64,000 bases of DNA from Thalassotalea euphylliae. Lineage in GTDB: Bacteria > Pseudomonadota > Gammaproteobacteria > Enterobacterales > Alteromonadaceae. The notes beneath the pieces were generated by a model. That model did not search any database, had not been told where the DNA came from, and worked only from the letters and a program-made list of their open reading frames with translations. This document shows, piece after piece, positions 17,658-26,800 of this stretch. Position 1 is the stretch's first letter. Each line of letters starts with the position of its first letter. The translations under genes and the position numbers were made by a program. The DNA lies in NCBI RefSeq assembly GCF_003390375.1, contig NZ_QUOT01000001.1, positions 1,178,001 to 1,242,000 on the forward strand, in the 5' to 3' direction.

Positions 17658-19808
17658 TTAGTAGCAAGTAGTACCCTGCTCTGCCATATCAACGAGTGCT
17701 TGGCATGGTTTATAACGATCACCATGCTGCTGTGCCCACTGATTCAGTTGGTTGACGATATTAACCGCGCCAACTTTATCAATATAACGGAATGGACCGC
17801 CTAAGAATGGTGGGAAACCAATGCCAAAAATTGCGCCAATGTCACCATCTCGGGCATTACGCACGACACCTTCACCTAAACAACGCATTGCTTCGTTTAG
17901 CATCATGTAAACACTACGCTTAGCAATTTCCTGCTCTGTTAAGCTGCCACTTGGGGTAATACCAAGTAAACCATAAATGGTCTCATCCACTTGTTTTTTA
18001 CCTTTTTTGGCAGCTTTGCCATACAGGTAGAAACCCTTGTTTGACTTTTTGCCTAATCGACCGTCATTGATTAATCGATCAAAGGCTTCAGGCGCGGTGA
18101 AACGCTCGCCTAATTCAGCGGTTAAAATTGGCGAGATTTTAGCGCCAATATCAATGCCAACTTCATCAAGTAACTGCATTGGCCCGACAGGGAAACCAAA
18201 TTTAACCAGCGCTTTGTCAAGTTTCTCAATTGGCTCACCAGCAAGTAACATACGCGCTGCTTCGTTCATGTAAGGCGCTAATATACGGTTAACAAAGAAA
18301 CCCGCCTTGTCTTTAACCACAATCGGTGTTTTGCCTTGTTTTTTGGCAAACGCCACTGTCGTTGAGATAGTTTGATCTGAGGTTTTCTCGTGAGCAATAA
18401 TTTCTGCCAATGGCATTTTATCGACAGGAGAAAAGTAATGCAGGCCAATCACATTCTCAGGGCGCTCAGCTTTTTCAGCGATTTGGCCAATTGGCAGGCT
18501 TGAGGTGTTACTGGCAAAAATCGTTTCAGGCTTACAGTGTTGCTCAACATCAGCAACCATTTTTTGCTTTAATGACAAGTCTTCAAATACCGCTTCAACA
18601 ACAATATCAGTATCGTTAAAGCCAGAATAATCTAACGTGCCTGTAATGGCTGACATTTGCTTTTGCATTTCACTGTGGCGCATAAAACGGCGCTTAACTT
18701 TCTTATTCAGTAAATCAAAACTGTATTTAAGCGCGGCATTAATGCCATTGTGTGCAATATCTTTCACACGCACTGGCACTTTCGCTTTGGTTGCGGTAAC
18801 AAAAGCAATACCACCGCCCATCAAACCACCACCTAGTACGCCCGCTTTAGCCACCTTTTCAGGAGCAACCCCTTCAACACCATCTTCTTTTTTCATTTCT
18901 GTGGTGGCAAAGAATAAGTTACGCAGCTGCTCTGACTCTGGCGTCATTACTAAGTGGCCAAAATGATCGGCTTCCACTTGGTAACCCATCGCTGGTGAGT
19001 TTTCTGCACCAGTGCGCACACAATCAATAATTTTTAATGGTGCTGGGTAATTACCCTTAGTTTTCGCCAACACTGACTTGCTCGCTTGATCAAAAACAAC
19101 TTTGCGACCAAATGAGTTACCTTCAAGTAACTTATCCATTAACGAGCGTTTCAGCTGCTTAGCTTTAACTTTGCCTGCTAACGCCAGTTTTTCAGCGGTT
19201 GCGACCAAAATAGTATTCGGTACAACATCATCCACTAACCCAGCTTTTAGTGCTTGTTTAGCACGCAGCTGTTTGCCCGTCAGCATCATATCTAATGACT
19301 TTTGAATACCAACAAGCTTAGGTAAACGCTGGGTGCCTCCGCCACCTGGCAATAAGCCAAGTTGCACTTCAGGTACACCTAATGCCGTTTTCGGGCTATC
19401 GCTACAAATACGTGCATGACACGCCATGGCTAGTTCTAAGCCGCCACCAAGACACGGGCCATTAATGGCGGCAATAATTGGCTTAGGAAACTTCTCCATT
19501 TGATCGAAAACCATCTGCCCCTGACGAGACAAGGTAGTTGCCTCTTCTGCCGTGGTGCAGCTAGCTAACATGTTAATATCAGCACCCGCGACAAATGAAT
19601 CGGCTTTACCACTAACAATCACAACACCAGTAATACTGCTATCGTCTTTGATCTCTTTTAGCATTTCAGTGACTTGCTCACTAAATTCTGCCTTAAGCGT
19701 GTTCATGGTTTCGCCCGGTACATCCATAATCAAATGGGCGATACCGTTTTCTTGACGCACTAGCGAAAATACGCTGTTTTCGCCAGCTTGAGTCGTTGTT
19801 TCAGTCAT
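17658..19808 (-). CDS. fadJ: Fatty acid oxidation complex alpha subunit FadJ
   Basis: A 716-residue multifunctional enzyme of beta-oxidation. The N-terminal crotonase domain (about 10-200) gives enoyl-CoA hydratase activity, with oxyanion-hole segments GADINML and NGPCLGGGLELAMACHARI and the catalytic Glu in GVPEVQLGLLPGGGGTQRL. The middle NAD-binding domain has GVLGGGLMGGGIA, and the 3-hydroxyacyl-CoA dehydrogenase signature follows (GLHYFSPVDKMPLAEII). I take the ATG at 19808 because it overlaps the fadI stop in TAATG and gives the E. coli FadJ length. A longer frame would read into fadI. It works with FadI as a complex. Confidence 0.95.
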   Translation of the reverse strand: MTETTTQAGENSVFSLVRQENGIAHLIMDVPGETMNTLKAEFSEQVTEMLKEIKDDSSITGVVIVSGKADSFVAGADINMLASCTTAEEATTLSRQGQMVFDQMEKFPKPIIAAINGPCLGGGLELAMACHARICSDSPKTALGVPEVQLGLLPGGGGTQRLPKLVGIQKSLDMMLTGKQLRAKQALKAGLVDDVVPNTILVATAEKLALAGKVKAKQLKRSLMDKLLEGNSFGRKVVFDQASKSVLAKTKGNYPAPLKIIDCVRTGAENSPAMGYQVEADHFGHLVMTPESEQLRNLFFATTEMKKEDGVEGVAPEKVAKAGVLGGGLMGGGIAFVTATKAKVPVRVKDIAHNGINAALKYSFDLLNKKVKRRFMRHSEMQKQMSAITGTLDYSGFNDTDIVVEAVFEDLSLKQKMVADVEQHCKPETIFASNTSSLPIGQIAEKAERPENVIGLHYFSPVDKMPLAEIIAHEKTSDQTISTTVAFAKKQGKTPIVVKDKAGFFVNRILAPYMNEAARMLLAGEPIEKLDKALVKFGFPVGPMQLLDEVGIDIGAKISPILTAELGERFTAPEAFDRLINDGRLGKKSNKGFYLYGKAAKKGKKQVDETIYGLLGITPSGSLTEQEIAKRSVYMMLNEAMRCLGEGVVRNARDGDIGAIFGIGFPPFLGGPFRYIDKVGAVNIVNQLNQWAQQHGDRYKPCQALVDMAEQGTTCY

Positions 19809-21112
19809 TAGTCTGTCTCCACAATCATGGCTGCACCTAAACCACCCGCAGCACACGCCGTGGTTAAGCCAACACCGCCACCACGACGATTTAATTCATT
19901 AAGTGTTTGGGTAATTAAGCGGGCACCTGTTGCCGCAAATGGGTGACCATAAGCCAGTGAACCGCCCATAACATTGAACTTGTCCATGTCAATTTCACCT
20001 ATCGCCTTGTCGCGACCTAAATGCTCTTTAGCAAACTTAGTCGAGCCAAACATCTTCATATTTGCTAATGCTTGCGCCGCAAATGCTTCATGCATTTCGA
20101 TTAATGTTAAATCGCTTAACTCCATACCTGCGCGTTTTAAGGCGATTGGCGTTGCGTAACTTGGCCCCATTAGCATGTCTTCCCATACATCGATAGCAGC
20201 AAAACCATAGCTTTTGATATAACCAAGCGGCTTGTAACCTAGCTCTTTGGCACGCCCTTCACGCATCAACAATACCGCAGCCGCACCATCGGTTAACGCT
20301 GTACTGTTCGCCGCCGTTACTGAGCCATGTTTGCGATCGAACACCGGACGAAGCTTGGCGTAACCAGCTAACTCTGAGTTTTCGCGAATACAGTTATCTT
20401 TTTCGATAAATGATTTGTGAGGCTGTGGATGCGCCGCCATCACTTCATTATCAAGTTTGCCAGCAGCCCAGCTTTCAGTTGCTAATACGTGTGAGCGATG
20501 CGCTAATTCATCTTGTGCTTGGCGAGTAATACCATGCGTTTTCGCCATTTGCTCTGCCGTTTGTCCCATTGAAAGGCCAGTCGAGTATTCAGCAACAGCA
20601 GGTGGTACAGGCAATAAGTCTTTCAGGCCAAGTTGTCTAACTAGCGCAAACTTTTGCCCCATAGTTTTTGCTTTTGATAAATCCAATAGCGTTTTGGCCA
20701 GCTTTTTCGTCACCCCAATTGGCGCCACTGATGAAGAATCAGCGCCACCAGCAATACCGACATCAACCACGCCAGCCATGATCGACTCGGCAACATTAAC
20801 GGTAGATTGAAAACTCGTTGCACAAGCGCGTGAGACACTATAAGCATCGGTATGCACATTCATACCCGTCCCTAAGACAATTTCACGGGCGATATTGGGT
20901 GCTTCCGGCATTTGCACCACTTGACCAAACACGAGTTGGTCTACAATTTTCGGATCAATGTCATGCTTTTGCATGAGCTCATTAACCACCATTTTTCCTA
21001 GGTCTACGGCAGGTACGCCATGAAAGGCTGTTGCCTGTTTAGCAAAAGGCGTACGCAAGCCTGCGACAACGGCAATACGCTCTCCTTTTGGAGTCGCTAT
21101 GGTATGGGACAT
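19808..21112 (-). CDS. fadI: Acetyl-CoA C-acyltransferase FadI
   Basis: The thiolase of the second fatty-acid oxidation complex, cleaving 3-ketoacyl-CoA with CoA. The nucleophilic Cys is C97 in YSVSRACATS. The other catalytic parts are MHEAFAAQ, YGHPFAATGAR and the second Cys in TTACAAGGLG. The 434-residue length matches FadI (about 436) rather than the shorter FadA. It is first in the fadI-fadJ operon. A FadR-like palindrome lies 18 bases upstream of the start codon, so repression relieved by long-chain acyl-CoA is likely. A purine-rich agagag serves as ribosome site. Confidence 0.95.
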   Translation of the reverse strand: MSHTIATPKGERIAVVAGLRTPFAKQATAFHGVPAVDLGKMVVNELMQKHDIDPKIVDQLVFGQVVQMPEAPNIAREIVLGTGMNVHTDAYSVSRACATSFQSTVNVAESIMAGVVDVGIAGGADSSSVAPIGVTKKLAKTLLDLSKAKTMGQKFALVRQLGLKDLLPVPPAVAEYSTGLSMGQTAEQMAKTHGITRQAQDELAHRSHVLATESWAAGKLDNEVMAAHPQPHKSFIEKDNCIRENSELAGYAKLRPVFDRKHGSVTAANSTALTDGAAAVLLMREGRAKELGYKPLGYIKSYGFAAIDVWEDMLMGPSYATPIALKRAGMELSDLTLIEMHEAFAAQALANMKMFGSTKFAKEHLGRDKAIGEIDMDKFNVMGGSLAYGHPFAATGARLITQTLNELNRRGGGVGLTTACAAGGLGAAMIVETD

Positions 21113-21130
21113 TGTTTATCTCTCTTATTT

Positions 21131-21147
21131 AAGAGGTCTGACCTCTT
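21131..21147 (-). promoter_or_regulatory. FadR-like operator upstream of fadI
   Basis: A perfect 17-base palindrome, aagaggtc-t-gacctctt. Its core ggtctgacc matches the centre of the known FadR operator (half-site TGGTC, central base, GACCA). The outer bases differ from the E. coli consensus. Position directly in front of the fadI start fits repression. Confidence 0.7.
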
Positions 21148-21374
21148 TGGGTTTTCTTCAATTTTAACGCTTAAGATATTTTTTTCAACTTTCCCCTGTT
21201 TAGGGCATGTTGATCATGACAACGACACGCACTAATTTTCTTACAAGTTTGTGCTTGTAATAAATAGTTTGAACCTTATATAACAAACAGCGTCATATTC
21301 TCGGCAGTCACTAACTTTTCCCTTAGTGTTGTCGTAAATACATAAAAATAGAAGATAAATAGTAAACAATTCTT

Positions 21375-22331
21375 ATGACTATCGAGCATTTTTCAACTCT
21401 TAAAGAGCACCTATCTCAACAAATTATTGGCCAGCAAAATATGGTCGAAAACCTGTTAATCGCCTTACTCGCTAACGGTCATTTAATTGTTGAAGGCCCA
21501 CCAGGCCTTGCTAAAACCCGCGCCGTAAATGCGTTAGCTGATGGCTTAGAGGCAGATTTTCACCGCGTTCAGTTTACACCCGACCTGCTTCCTGCTGATT
21601 TAACCGGTACCGATATTTACCGCCCGGAAGACGGCACCTTTGTGTTCCAGTCTGGCCCATTATTTAGAAACTTGGTACTGGCCGACGAAATCAACCGTGC
21701 GCCCGCGAAAGTGCAATCGGCACTGCTTGAGGCCATGGCTGAAGGGCAAATCACCGTTGGTCGTAAAACTTATCAATTACCCGAGCTGTTTTTGGTGATG
21801 GCAACACAAAACCCGCTAGAGCAAGAAGGTACTTACCCACTGCCTGAAGCCCAGCTTGATCGCTTTTTAATGCACCTTGATGTCAGCTACCCAGATGCCG
21901 CTAGTGAGCTAGAAATCTTAAAGCTCAACCGTGGTGAAGCATTAAAAACCGAAAACAAACCACTGCGTACCCTGTCGCAAGAGGAAATTTTTGCCGCTCG
22001 TGAAGAAGTCTTAAAAATTCATATGGCACCTGCGGTTGAGCAATATATTGTTGACTTAATTATTGCCACTCGCCAACCTGAAAAATACGACGACAAGTTA
22101 AAACAATGGTTAGCCTTTGGCGCTAGCCCACGTGCGACAATTGCCTTAGATCGCTGTGCTCGTGCCCGTGCCTGGTTGCATAATCGCGATTTTGTTAGCC
22201 CAGAAGATGTGCAAGCCGTTGTTCACAACGTGCTAAGACACAGGTTATTGCTAACTTATCAAGCTGAAGCCGAAGGCGTGACCACGAACCAAGTGATTAG
22301 TCACTTATTATCTTTGGTGGCAATCGCTTAG
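21375..22331 (+). CDS. MoxR family AAA+ ATPase
   Basis: A 318-residue AAA+ protein of the MoxR group, which act as chaperone-like ATPases together with VWA-domain partners. Walker A is GPPGLAKT (residues 41-48), Walker B is LVLADEINRAP, and sensor 1 is MATQNPLEQEGTYPLPEAQLDRF, the MoxR-specific phrase. It is the first gene of a six-gene operon (moxR, DUF58, DUF4381, batA, batB/C, batD) with overlaps or very short gaps throughout. Such Bat operons are linked to stress or oxygen tolerance and envelope maintenance in Bacteroides and others; the client here is unknown. It is divergent from fadI. Confidence 0.93.
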   Translation: MTIEHFSTLKEHLSQQIIGQQNMVENLLIALLANGHLIVEGPPGLAKTRAVNALADGLEADFHRVQFTPDLLPADLTGTDIYRPEDGTFVFQSGPLFRNLVLADEINRAPAKVQSALLEAMAEGQITVGRKTYQLPELFLVMATQNPLEQEGTYPLPEAQLDRFLMHLDVSYPDAASELEILKLNRGEALKTENKPLRTLSQEEIFAAREEVLKIHMAPAVEQYIVDLIIATRQPEKYDDKLKQWLAFGASPRATIALDRCARARAWLHNRDFVSPEDVQAVVHNVLRHRLLLTYQAEAEGVTTNQVISHLLSLVAIA

Positions 22332-22341
22332 TGGGTTTGTG

Positions 22342-23349
22342 ATGAAGTGGTTTAGTCGCGCCGCCGACACAGGCAAGTTTGCCGCAATAACGCAAACCTT
22401 AAACGAGTTACAAAGCGATGGCCTGACGCTCAGTATTGAAGAGCTCTTGCGCTATCAAAGTAAAACCAGCTTGATTGATTTGAAAGCATCGCGCAATCAA
22501 CAATCACGCATGTCTGGTAATTACTTATCGCGCAGTAAAGGCCGTGGTATGGAATTTGACGAAGTACGTCATTACCAGCACGGTGATGATATTCGGGCGA
22601 TTGACTGGCGTGTAACCGCACGTACCGGAAAAACGCATACCAAGCTTTACCGTGAAGAAATAGAGCGTCCAGTGCTGGTTGCAACCGATTTAAGCACCAG
22701 CATGTTATTCGGTAGCCAACTTCTATGTAAATCAGTGCAAGCAGCGCATATTGCAGCTCTTGTCGCTTGGCATGCCAAAGCACGAGGCGACCGATTAGGT
22801 GGCATGGTATTTAACGAAACCAGTCACCAAGAATGTAAACCCCGCTCGCGCAAGCAAGGGGTATTACATTATTTGCATCACTTAGTAACCATGCATGCCG
22901 CCAGTTTTGCCAACCAGCAGGCCTTAGCTGCTCGAGATTTTGTTAGCGCGTTTGCTGACAACTGCCAGCGCCTAAGGCAGCTGGCGAAACCGGGTAGCCT
23001 GGTGTATTTAATTACCGATGGTCATGCGATTGGCAGCGAAAGTGTTCGCCATTTATCGCAATTAAGCCGCCATTGTGAGCTGATTGTCTGCTTGATCACT
23101 GATCCACTTGAAATGGCTCTGCCAAGTTCTGATCAGCGTCTTAATGTAGCAATGACAGACGGTGAGCAGCGTCAACAGGTAACCTTAGGCGATCAACACG
23201 CCGCGCAAAATTATCAATCCAAAGTTGACGGCTTAATGGCAGCGCGCAAACAGCTCTTTCGCCAAGCAGGAGCAAGGTTGCTGATCTTATCTGCGGGCGA
23301 GTCACTCGAGCAACAACTGATAGACGGAGCACACCAATGGATCCGTTAG
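22342..23349 (+). CDS. DUF58 domain protein of the Bat operon
   Basis: A 335-residue cytoplasmic protein of the DUF58 family. It shows the family block SRSKGRGMEFDEVRHYQHGDDIRAIDWRVTARTGKTHTKLYREE at about residues 60-105. A VWA-like fold follows (VLVATDLSTSMLFG, DxSxS present). The protein is the usual second gene after moxR. I use the ATG at 22342; a GTG one codon earlier is equally possible. The stop overlaps the DUF4381 gene by 13 bases. Function is inferred only from partnership with MoxR. Confidence 0.9.
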   Translation: MKWFSRAADTGKFAAITQTLNELQSDGLTLSIEELLRYQSKTSLIDLKASRNQQSRMSGNYLSRSKGRGMEFDEVRHYQHGDDIRAIDWRVTARTGKTHTKLYREEIERPVLVATDLSTSMLFGSQLLCKSVQAAHIAALVAWHAKARGDRLGGMVFNETSHQECKPRSRKQGVLHYLHHLVTMHAASFANQQALAARDFVSAFADNCQRLRQLAKPGSLVYLITDGHAIGSESVRHLSQLSRHCELIVCLITDPLEMALPSSDQRLNVAMTDGEQRQQVTLGDQHAAQNYQSKVDGLMAARKQLFRQAGARLLILSAGESLEQQLIDGAHQWIR

Positions 23350-23888
23350 CGCAACTTAAAGATATTCACCTACCTGAGCAAGTGACTAACTTGCCGATTG
23401 CCCCCGGTTGGTGGCTACTACTGATGCTTATTATTGGCTTTTGTATTTGGGCAGTGTTGGCCTTTATTCGCTATCGTAAAGTGCGCAAAACACAGCGACA
23501 GCTTTTAACTGCATTATCAAGCTCAGCAACACTGGAAAGCAGCAATCAATTGCTAAAATTAGCGCTCATTAGTTACTTTCCACGGCAGGAAACAGCCAGC
23601 TTATTTGGCCGAGAGTTAAGAGCCTTCTTAGTTGCCGCACTGCCGTTAAAAAAACAAGCAAGCTTTGAACAACTGATGCCACAAGACCTTAGCGATATTT
23701 ATCAAGCCAATACAGAGTTAAGCCTAGATAAATTTAACCAAGCCATACGCTTTTGGTTAACTCATGCACTACCTGCAAAAAAACATGCTTTAGCTGCCGC
23801 TAATAAAAACAGAGATAACAAAAACACAGCTAACGAAAGCAACGTGAAACAAACGATGAAAACAACTACTCGAGGTCAAGATGATTAG
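23337..23888 (+). CDS. DUF4381 domain protein
   Basis: A 183-residue membrane protein. It has an N-terminal cytoplasm- or periplasm-facing segment (LKDIHLPEQVTNLPIAPGWW), one clear membrane helix (about 26-44, LLLMLIIGFCIWAVLAFIRY), and a helical soluble part with FPRQETASLFGRELRAFL. This is the DUF4381 layout. The start ATG has ggag eight bases before it. The gene overlaps both neighbours in the operon, which indicates coupled translation. It probably helps tether the MoxR-VWA assembly to the membrane; that is inference. Confidence 0.85.
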   Translation: MDPLAQLKDIHLPEQVTNLPIAPGWWLLLMLIIGFCIWAVLAFIRYRKVRKTQRQLLTALSSSATLESSNQLLKLALISYFPRQETASLFGRELRAFLVAALPLKKQASFEQLMPQDLSDIYQANTELSLDKFNQAIRFWLTHALPAKKHALAAANKNRDNKNTANESNVKQTMKTTTRGQDD

Positions 23889-24882
23889 TTTTGCTTGGCC
23901 TTACTTATTATTGGCGCTGCCACTGCCACTCTTGGTGTATTTTTTACCGGCAAAGCGCCAAGTACAAGTTGCAGCCTTAAAAGTCCCTGCACTTGTCACT
24001 GGCTTAGATGCGGGTGCACAAGCGGATACCAATAAAAAACTTCCGTTATTCGTATTGTCTTTGGTTTGGCTGTTATTAGTTCTTGCCGCCAGCCGCCCCC
24101 AATGGTTAGGTGAGCCCATTGATATTCCGACCGAAGGCCGTGAAATGATGATTGCCGTTGATTTATCCGGCAGTATGCGCGTTGAAGATATGGAGCTAGG
24201 CGGCAGTACCGTGAACCGCCTGCAAATGCTTAAAGTATTACTTGGCGATTTTATTGAGCGCCGCGTTGGCGATCGCCTTGGGCTAATTTTGTTTGGTGAC
24301 GATGCTTATATGCAAACCCCGATGACCTTTGATCGCGAAACCGTTGGGCAAATGCTCGATGAAACAGTACTTGGTTTAGTTGGCCAAAAAACGGCAATTG
24401 GCGATGCGATTGGCCTGGCAGTAAAACGCTTTGAGCAAAAAGAAGAGTCAAACCGCGTATTATTGCTACTCACCGATGGTCAAAATACCGCCGGAAGAAT
24501 TACCCCAGAGCAAGCGCTGGAGCTAGCTGTTGCCAAAGGCATTACTATTTACACTATCGGTATTGGCGCCGATGTTATGCTGCAACGCTCGCTTTTTGGC
24601 ATGCGCCAAGTTAACCCATCCAGTGAGCTAGACGAGAAAACCTTAACTGAGCTTGCGGAGCAAACAGGTGGCCGTTATTTTCGTGCTCGTGACAGCGAAT
24701 CAATGGCGCAGATATATCAGTTGCTGGATCAGCTGGAGCCTGTGGAGCAAGATCAGCAACAAATGCGCCCATTAACCGCCTTGTTCTTCTGGCCGCTTGC
24801 TTTAGCAATGATTATCGCGTTACTGCATTTACTGTGGCTTAACCTGCCTACTGGCCGCTTATCCAGAGATTCGGGAGCCTAG
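23881..24882 (+). CDS. BatA-type VWA domain membrane protein
   Basis: A 333-residue protein with the BatA layout: membrane helices at about 5-21 and 55-70, a von Willebrand A domain from about 87 to 285, and a C-terminal membrane helix (LTALFFWPLALAMIIALLHLLWL). The metal-ion site DLSGS (D94, S96, S98) is intact, followed by TDGQNTAG for the further ligands. The VWA domain should face the cytoplasm or periplasm between anchors and bind partner proteins through the metal. The eight-base overlap with the preceding gene supports coupling. The usual partners are MoxR and BatB. Confidence 0.9.
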   Translation: MISFAWPYLLLALPLPLLVYFLPAKRQVQVAALKVPALVTGLDAGAQADTNKKLPLFVLSLVWLLLVLAASRPQWLGEPIDIPTEGREMMIAVDLSGSMRVEDMELGGSTVNRLQMLKVLLGDFIERRVGDRLGLILFGDDAYMQTPMTFDRETVGQMLDETVLGLVGQKTAIGDAIGLAVKRFEQKEESNRVLLLLTDGQNTAGRITPEQALELAVAKGITIYTIGIGADVMLQRSLFGMRQVNPSSELDEKTLTELAEQTGGRYFRARDSESMAQIYQLLDQLEPVEQDQQQMRPLTALFFWPLALAMIIALLHLLWLNLPTGRLSRDSGA

Positions 24883-24884
24883 CC

Positions 24885-26798
24885 ATGTCAGAATTTCATT
24901 TTATTCGACCAATGTGGTTAATCGCCCTACTCGCACTGCCGCTAATTATTTGGTTAGTGAAACGCTTGCAAGTGAATCACAGCGGATGGTCTAACATTTT
25001 ACCGCCACATTTGGCAGCGCGCATGATGGAGCAAGGTGGCCCAACCAAAGGGTTATCCGTTGTTCCCGTCAGCCTCATTTTTATATTGGCAACAATCGCT
25101 TTAGCTGGCCCAACATGGCAAAAGTTGCCCCAGCCGGTTTATCAAGTTGAACGTGGTTCTGTGATTGTCATGGATATGTCCTATTCCATGTATGCCACTG
25201 ACTTAGCGCCTAACCGCTTAACCAGAGCCCGTTTTAAGGCCGTTGATTTACTCGACAACCTCAATGAAGGAGACATAGGTTTAGTCGCTTATGCTGGCGA
25301 TGCATTTGTTATTAGCCCGCTAACTCAAGATATCAATAACATTAAACTATTATTGCCATCGTTAAGCCCAGAGTTAATGCCTGCACTAGGAAGCAATCCG
25401 TTAGCTGCACTTGATCTTGCACAGCAGATGTTAGCCAATGCGGGACATGTCGAAGGTGATATTTATTGGTTTACCGACGGTATCGACCAAGAAGACATTA
25501 AAGATTTAAATGATTGGTCAGCTCAATACCCGCATACAGTTAATATACTTGGCATTGGCACACGAGCAGGCGCCCCGATCAAATTACCTAACGGTGAGCT
25601 GATGAAAGATGATCGCGGTGCTATTGTCGTGCCGAAATTATCAGATCAATTCTTATATGGCGTTGCCAGTAAAAGTAGCGGCGAGTACCAAACGATTCGC
25701 AGCGATAGCTATGATATTGACGCTTTAATTAGCAATGCTAAACGAGTGCAGGATAAAGACAGTACTGATAGCGATGAACTAGTCGAAAGCGAGCAAAACT
25801 TAGGCGATCAGTGGCAAGAAGCAGGTCCTTACTTACTGGTTGTTGTACTTCTTTTACTGCTGCCTTATTTTCGCCGTGGCTTACTCTTGGGCGTGTTACC
25901 CGCATTACTATTATTGACGCCAAGCGAGCAAGCAATGGCAATTGACTGGCAAAGCTTATGGCAAACTAAAGATCAACAAGGACAAAAAGCGTTCAACCAG
26001 CAGGAATTTGAGCAGGCTGCTAACACGTTTAACGACCCAATGTGGAAAGGCTCTTCACTTTATAAAGCGGGCAATTATCAGGCTGCTGCTGAGGCATTTG
26101 GTAAATTGGAATCCGCGCAAGGGTACTACAATCAAGGTAATGCGTTAGCTAAAATGCAACAGTTTGACGAAGCCATTAAAGCTTATGAGCAAGCGTTAGC
26201 CCTATCACCAGAGCATAGCGATGCTCAGGCTAACAAAACCTTAATTGAGCAGCTTAAGAATCAGCAAGAAAACCAGCAGCAAAATCAACAAAGCTCAGAT
26301 CAGAATCAGGACAACCAACAAGACGGTCAGCAAGAAAATCAGCAGCAACAAAACGATCAGCGAGGTCAAGGCTCACAAGGTGACGAATCGCAAAGTCAGC
26401 AAGACCAACAAAGTGATGCGAGCCAAAATGATGAGCAACAGAGCAATGACCAACAAAATTCGAGTCAGCAAAATAGCCAAAATGACCAGCAAAACAGCTC
26501 AGATAGCAGCTCTCAGCCACCAGAGCAGCAAGGGCAAGACGCTGCACAAAATAAAGAGTCACAAGATAACGCTGTAAGTGATCAGCAACAGGAAGAATCA
26601 GCAGAGAATGCGCAGCAGCAGGCTCAAGCGGCAACAGCAGGTGACCAGCCGGTTGACCAAGAGCAAGCACAAAAACATCAGCAATTACTGAAAAAAGTGA
26701 CCGACGATCCTTATTTACTACTGCGTAATAAAATGCAGCTGGAATACCAAAAAAGACGCCAAGAAGGTTCAAACAACGGAGTTAAGAAAAAGTGGTAA
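24885..26798 (+). CDS. BatB/BatC fusion: VWA and TPR protein with Gln/Asn/Ser-rich tail
   Basis: A 637-residue protein combining BatB and BatC. It has membrane helices at about 9-27 and 57-75, a VWA domain with intact metal site DMSYS (D97, S99, S101), then two adjoining helices at about 311-349. TPR repeats follow (about 365-450, KAGNYQAAAEAFGKLESAQGYYNQGNALAK). A tail of over 120 residues (about 459-585) is almost entirely Gln, Asn, Ser, Asp and Glu. The end is ordered and basic (LLLRNKMQLEYQKRRQ). The ribosome site gggag lies before the ATG. The tail may be a flexible linker; BatB-BatC fusions are common in Alteromonadales. Confidence 0.9.
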   Translation: MSEFHFIRPMWLIALLALPLIIWLVKRLQVNHSGWSNILPPHLAARMMEQGGPTKGLSVVPVSLIFILATIALAGPTWQKLPQPVYQVERGSVIVMDMSYSMYATDLAPNRLTRARFKAVDLLDNLNEGDIGLVAYAGDAFVISPLTQDINNIKLLLPSLSPELMPALGSNPLAALDLAQQMLANAGHVEGDIYWFTDGIDQEDIKDLNDWSAQYPHTVNILGIGTRAGAPIKLPNGELMKDDRGAIVVPKLSDQFLYGVASKSSGEYQTIRSDSYDIDALISNAKRVQDKDSTDSDELVESEQNLGDQWQEAGPYLLVVVLLLLLPYFRRGLLLGVLPALLLLTPSEQAMAIDWQSLWQTKDQQGQKAFNQQEFEQAANTFNDPMWKGSSLYKAGNYQAAAEAFGKLESAQGYYNQGNALAKMQQFDEAIKAYEQALALSPEHSDAQANKTLIEQLKNQQENQQQNQQSSDQNQDNQQDGQQENQQQQNDQRGQGSQGDESQSQQDQQSDASQNDEQQSNDQQNSSQQNSQNDQQNSSDSSSQPPEQQGQDAAQNKESQDNAVSDQQQEESAENAQQQAQAATAGDQPVDQEQAQKHQQLLKKVTDDPYLLLRNKMQLEYQKRRQEGSNNGVKKKW

Positions 26799-26800
26799 GA

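Noticed and set aside
26245..26772. Long frames on both strands across the Gln-rich tract of BatB/BatC
   Set aside because: They arise from the low-complexity CAG/CAA sequence read in other frames; products are repetitive with no domain.
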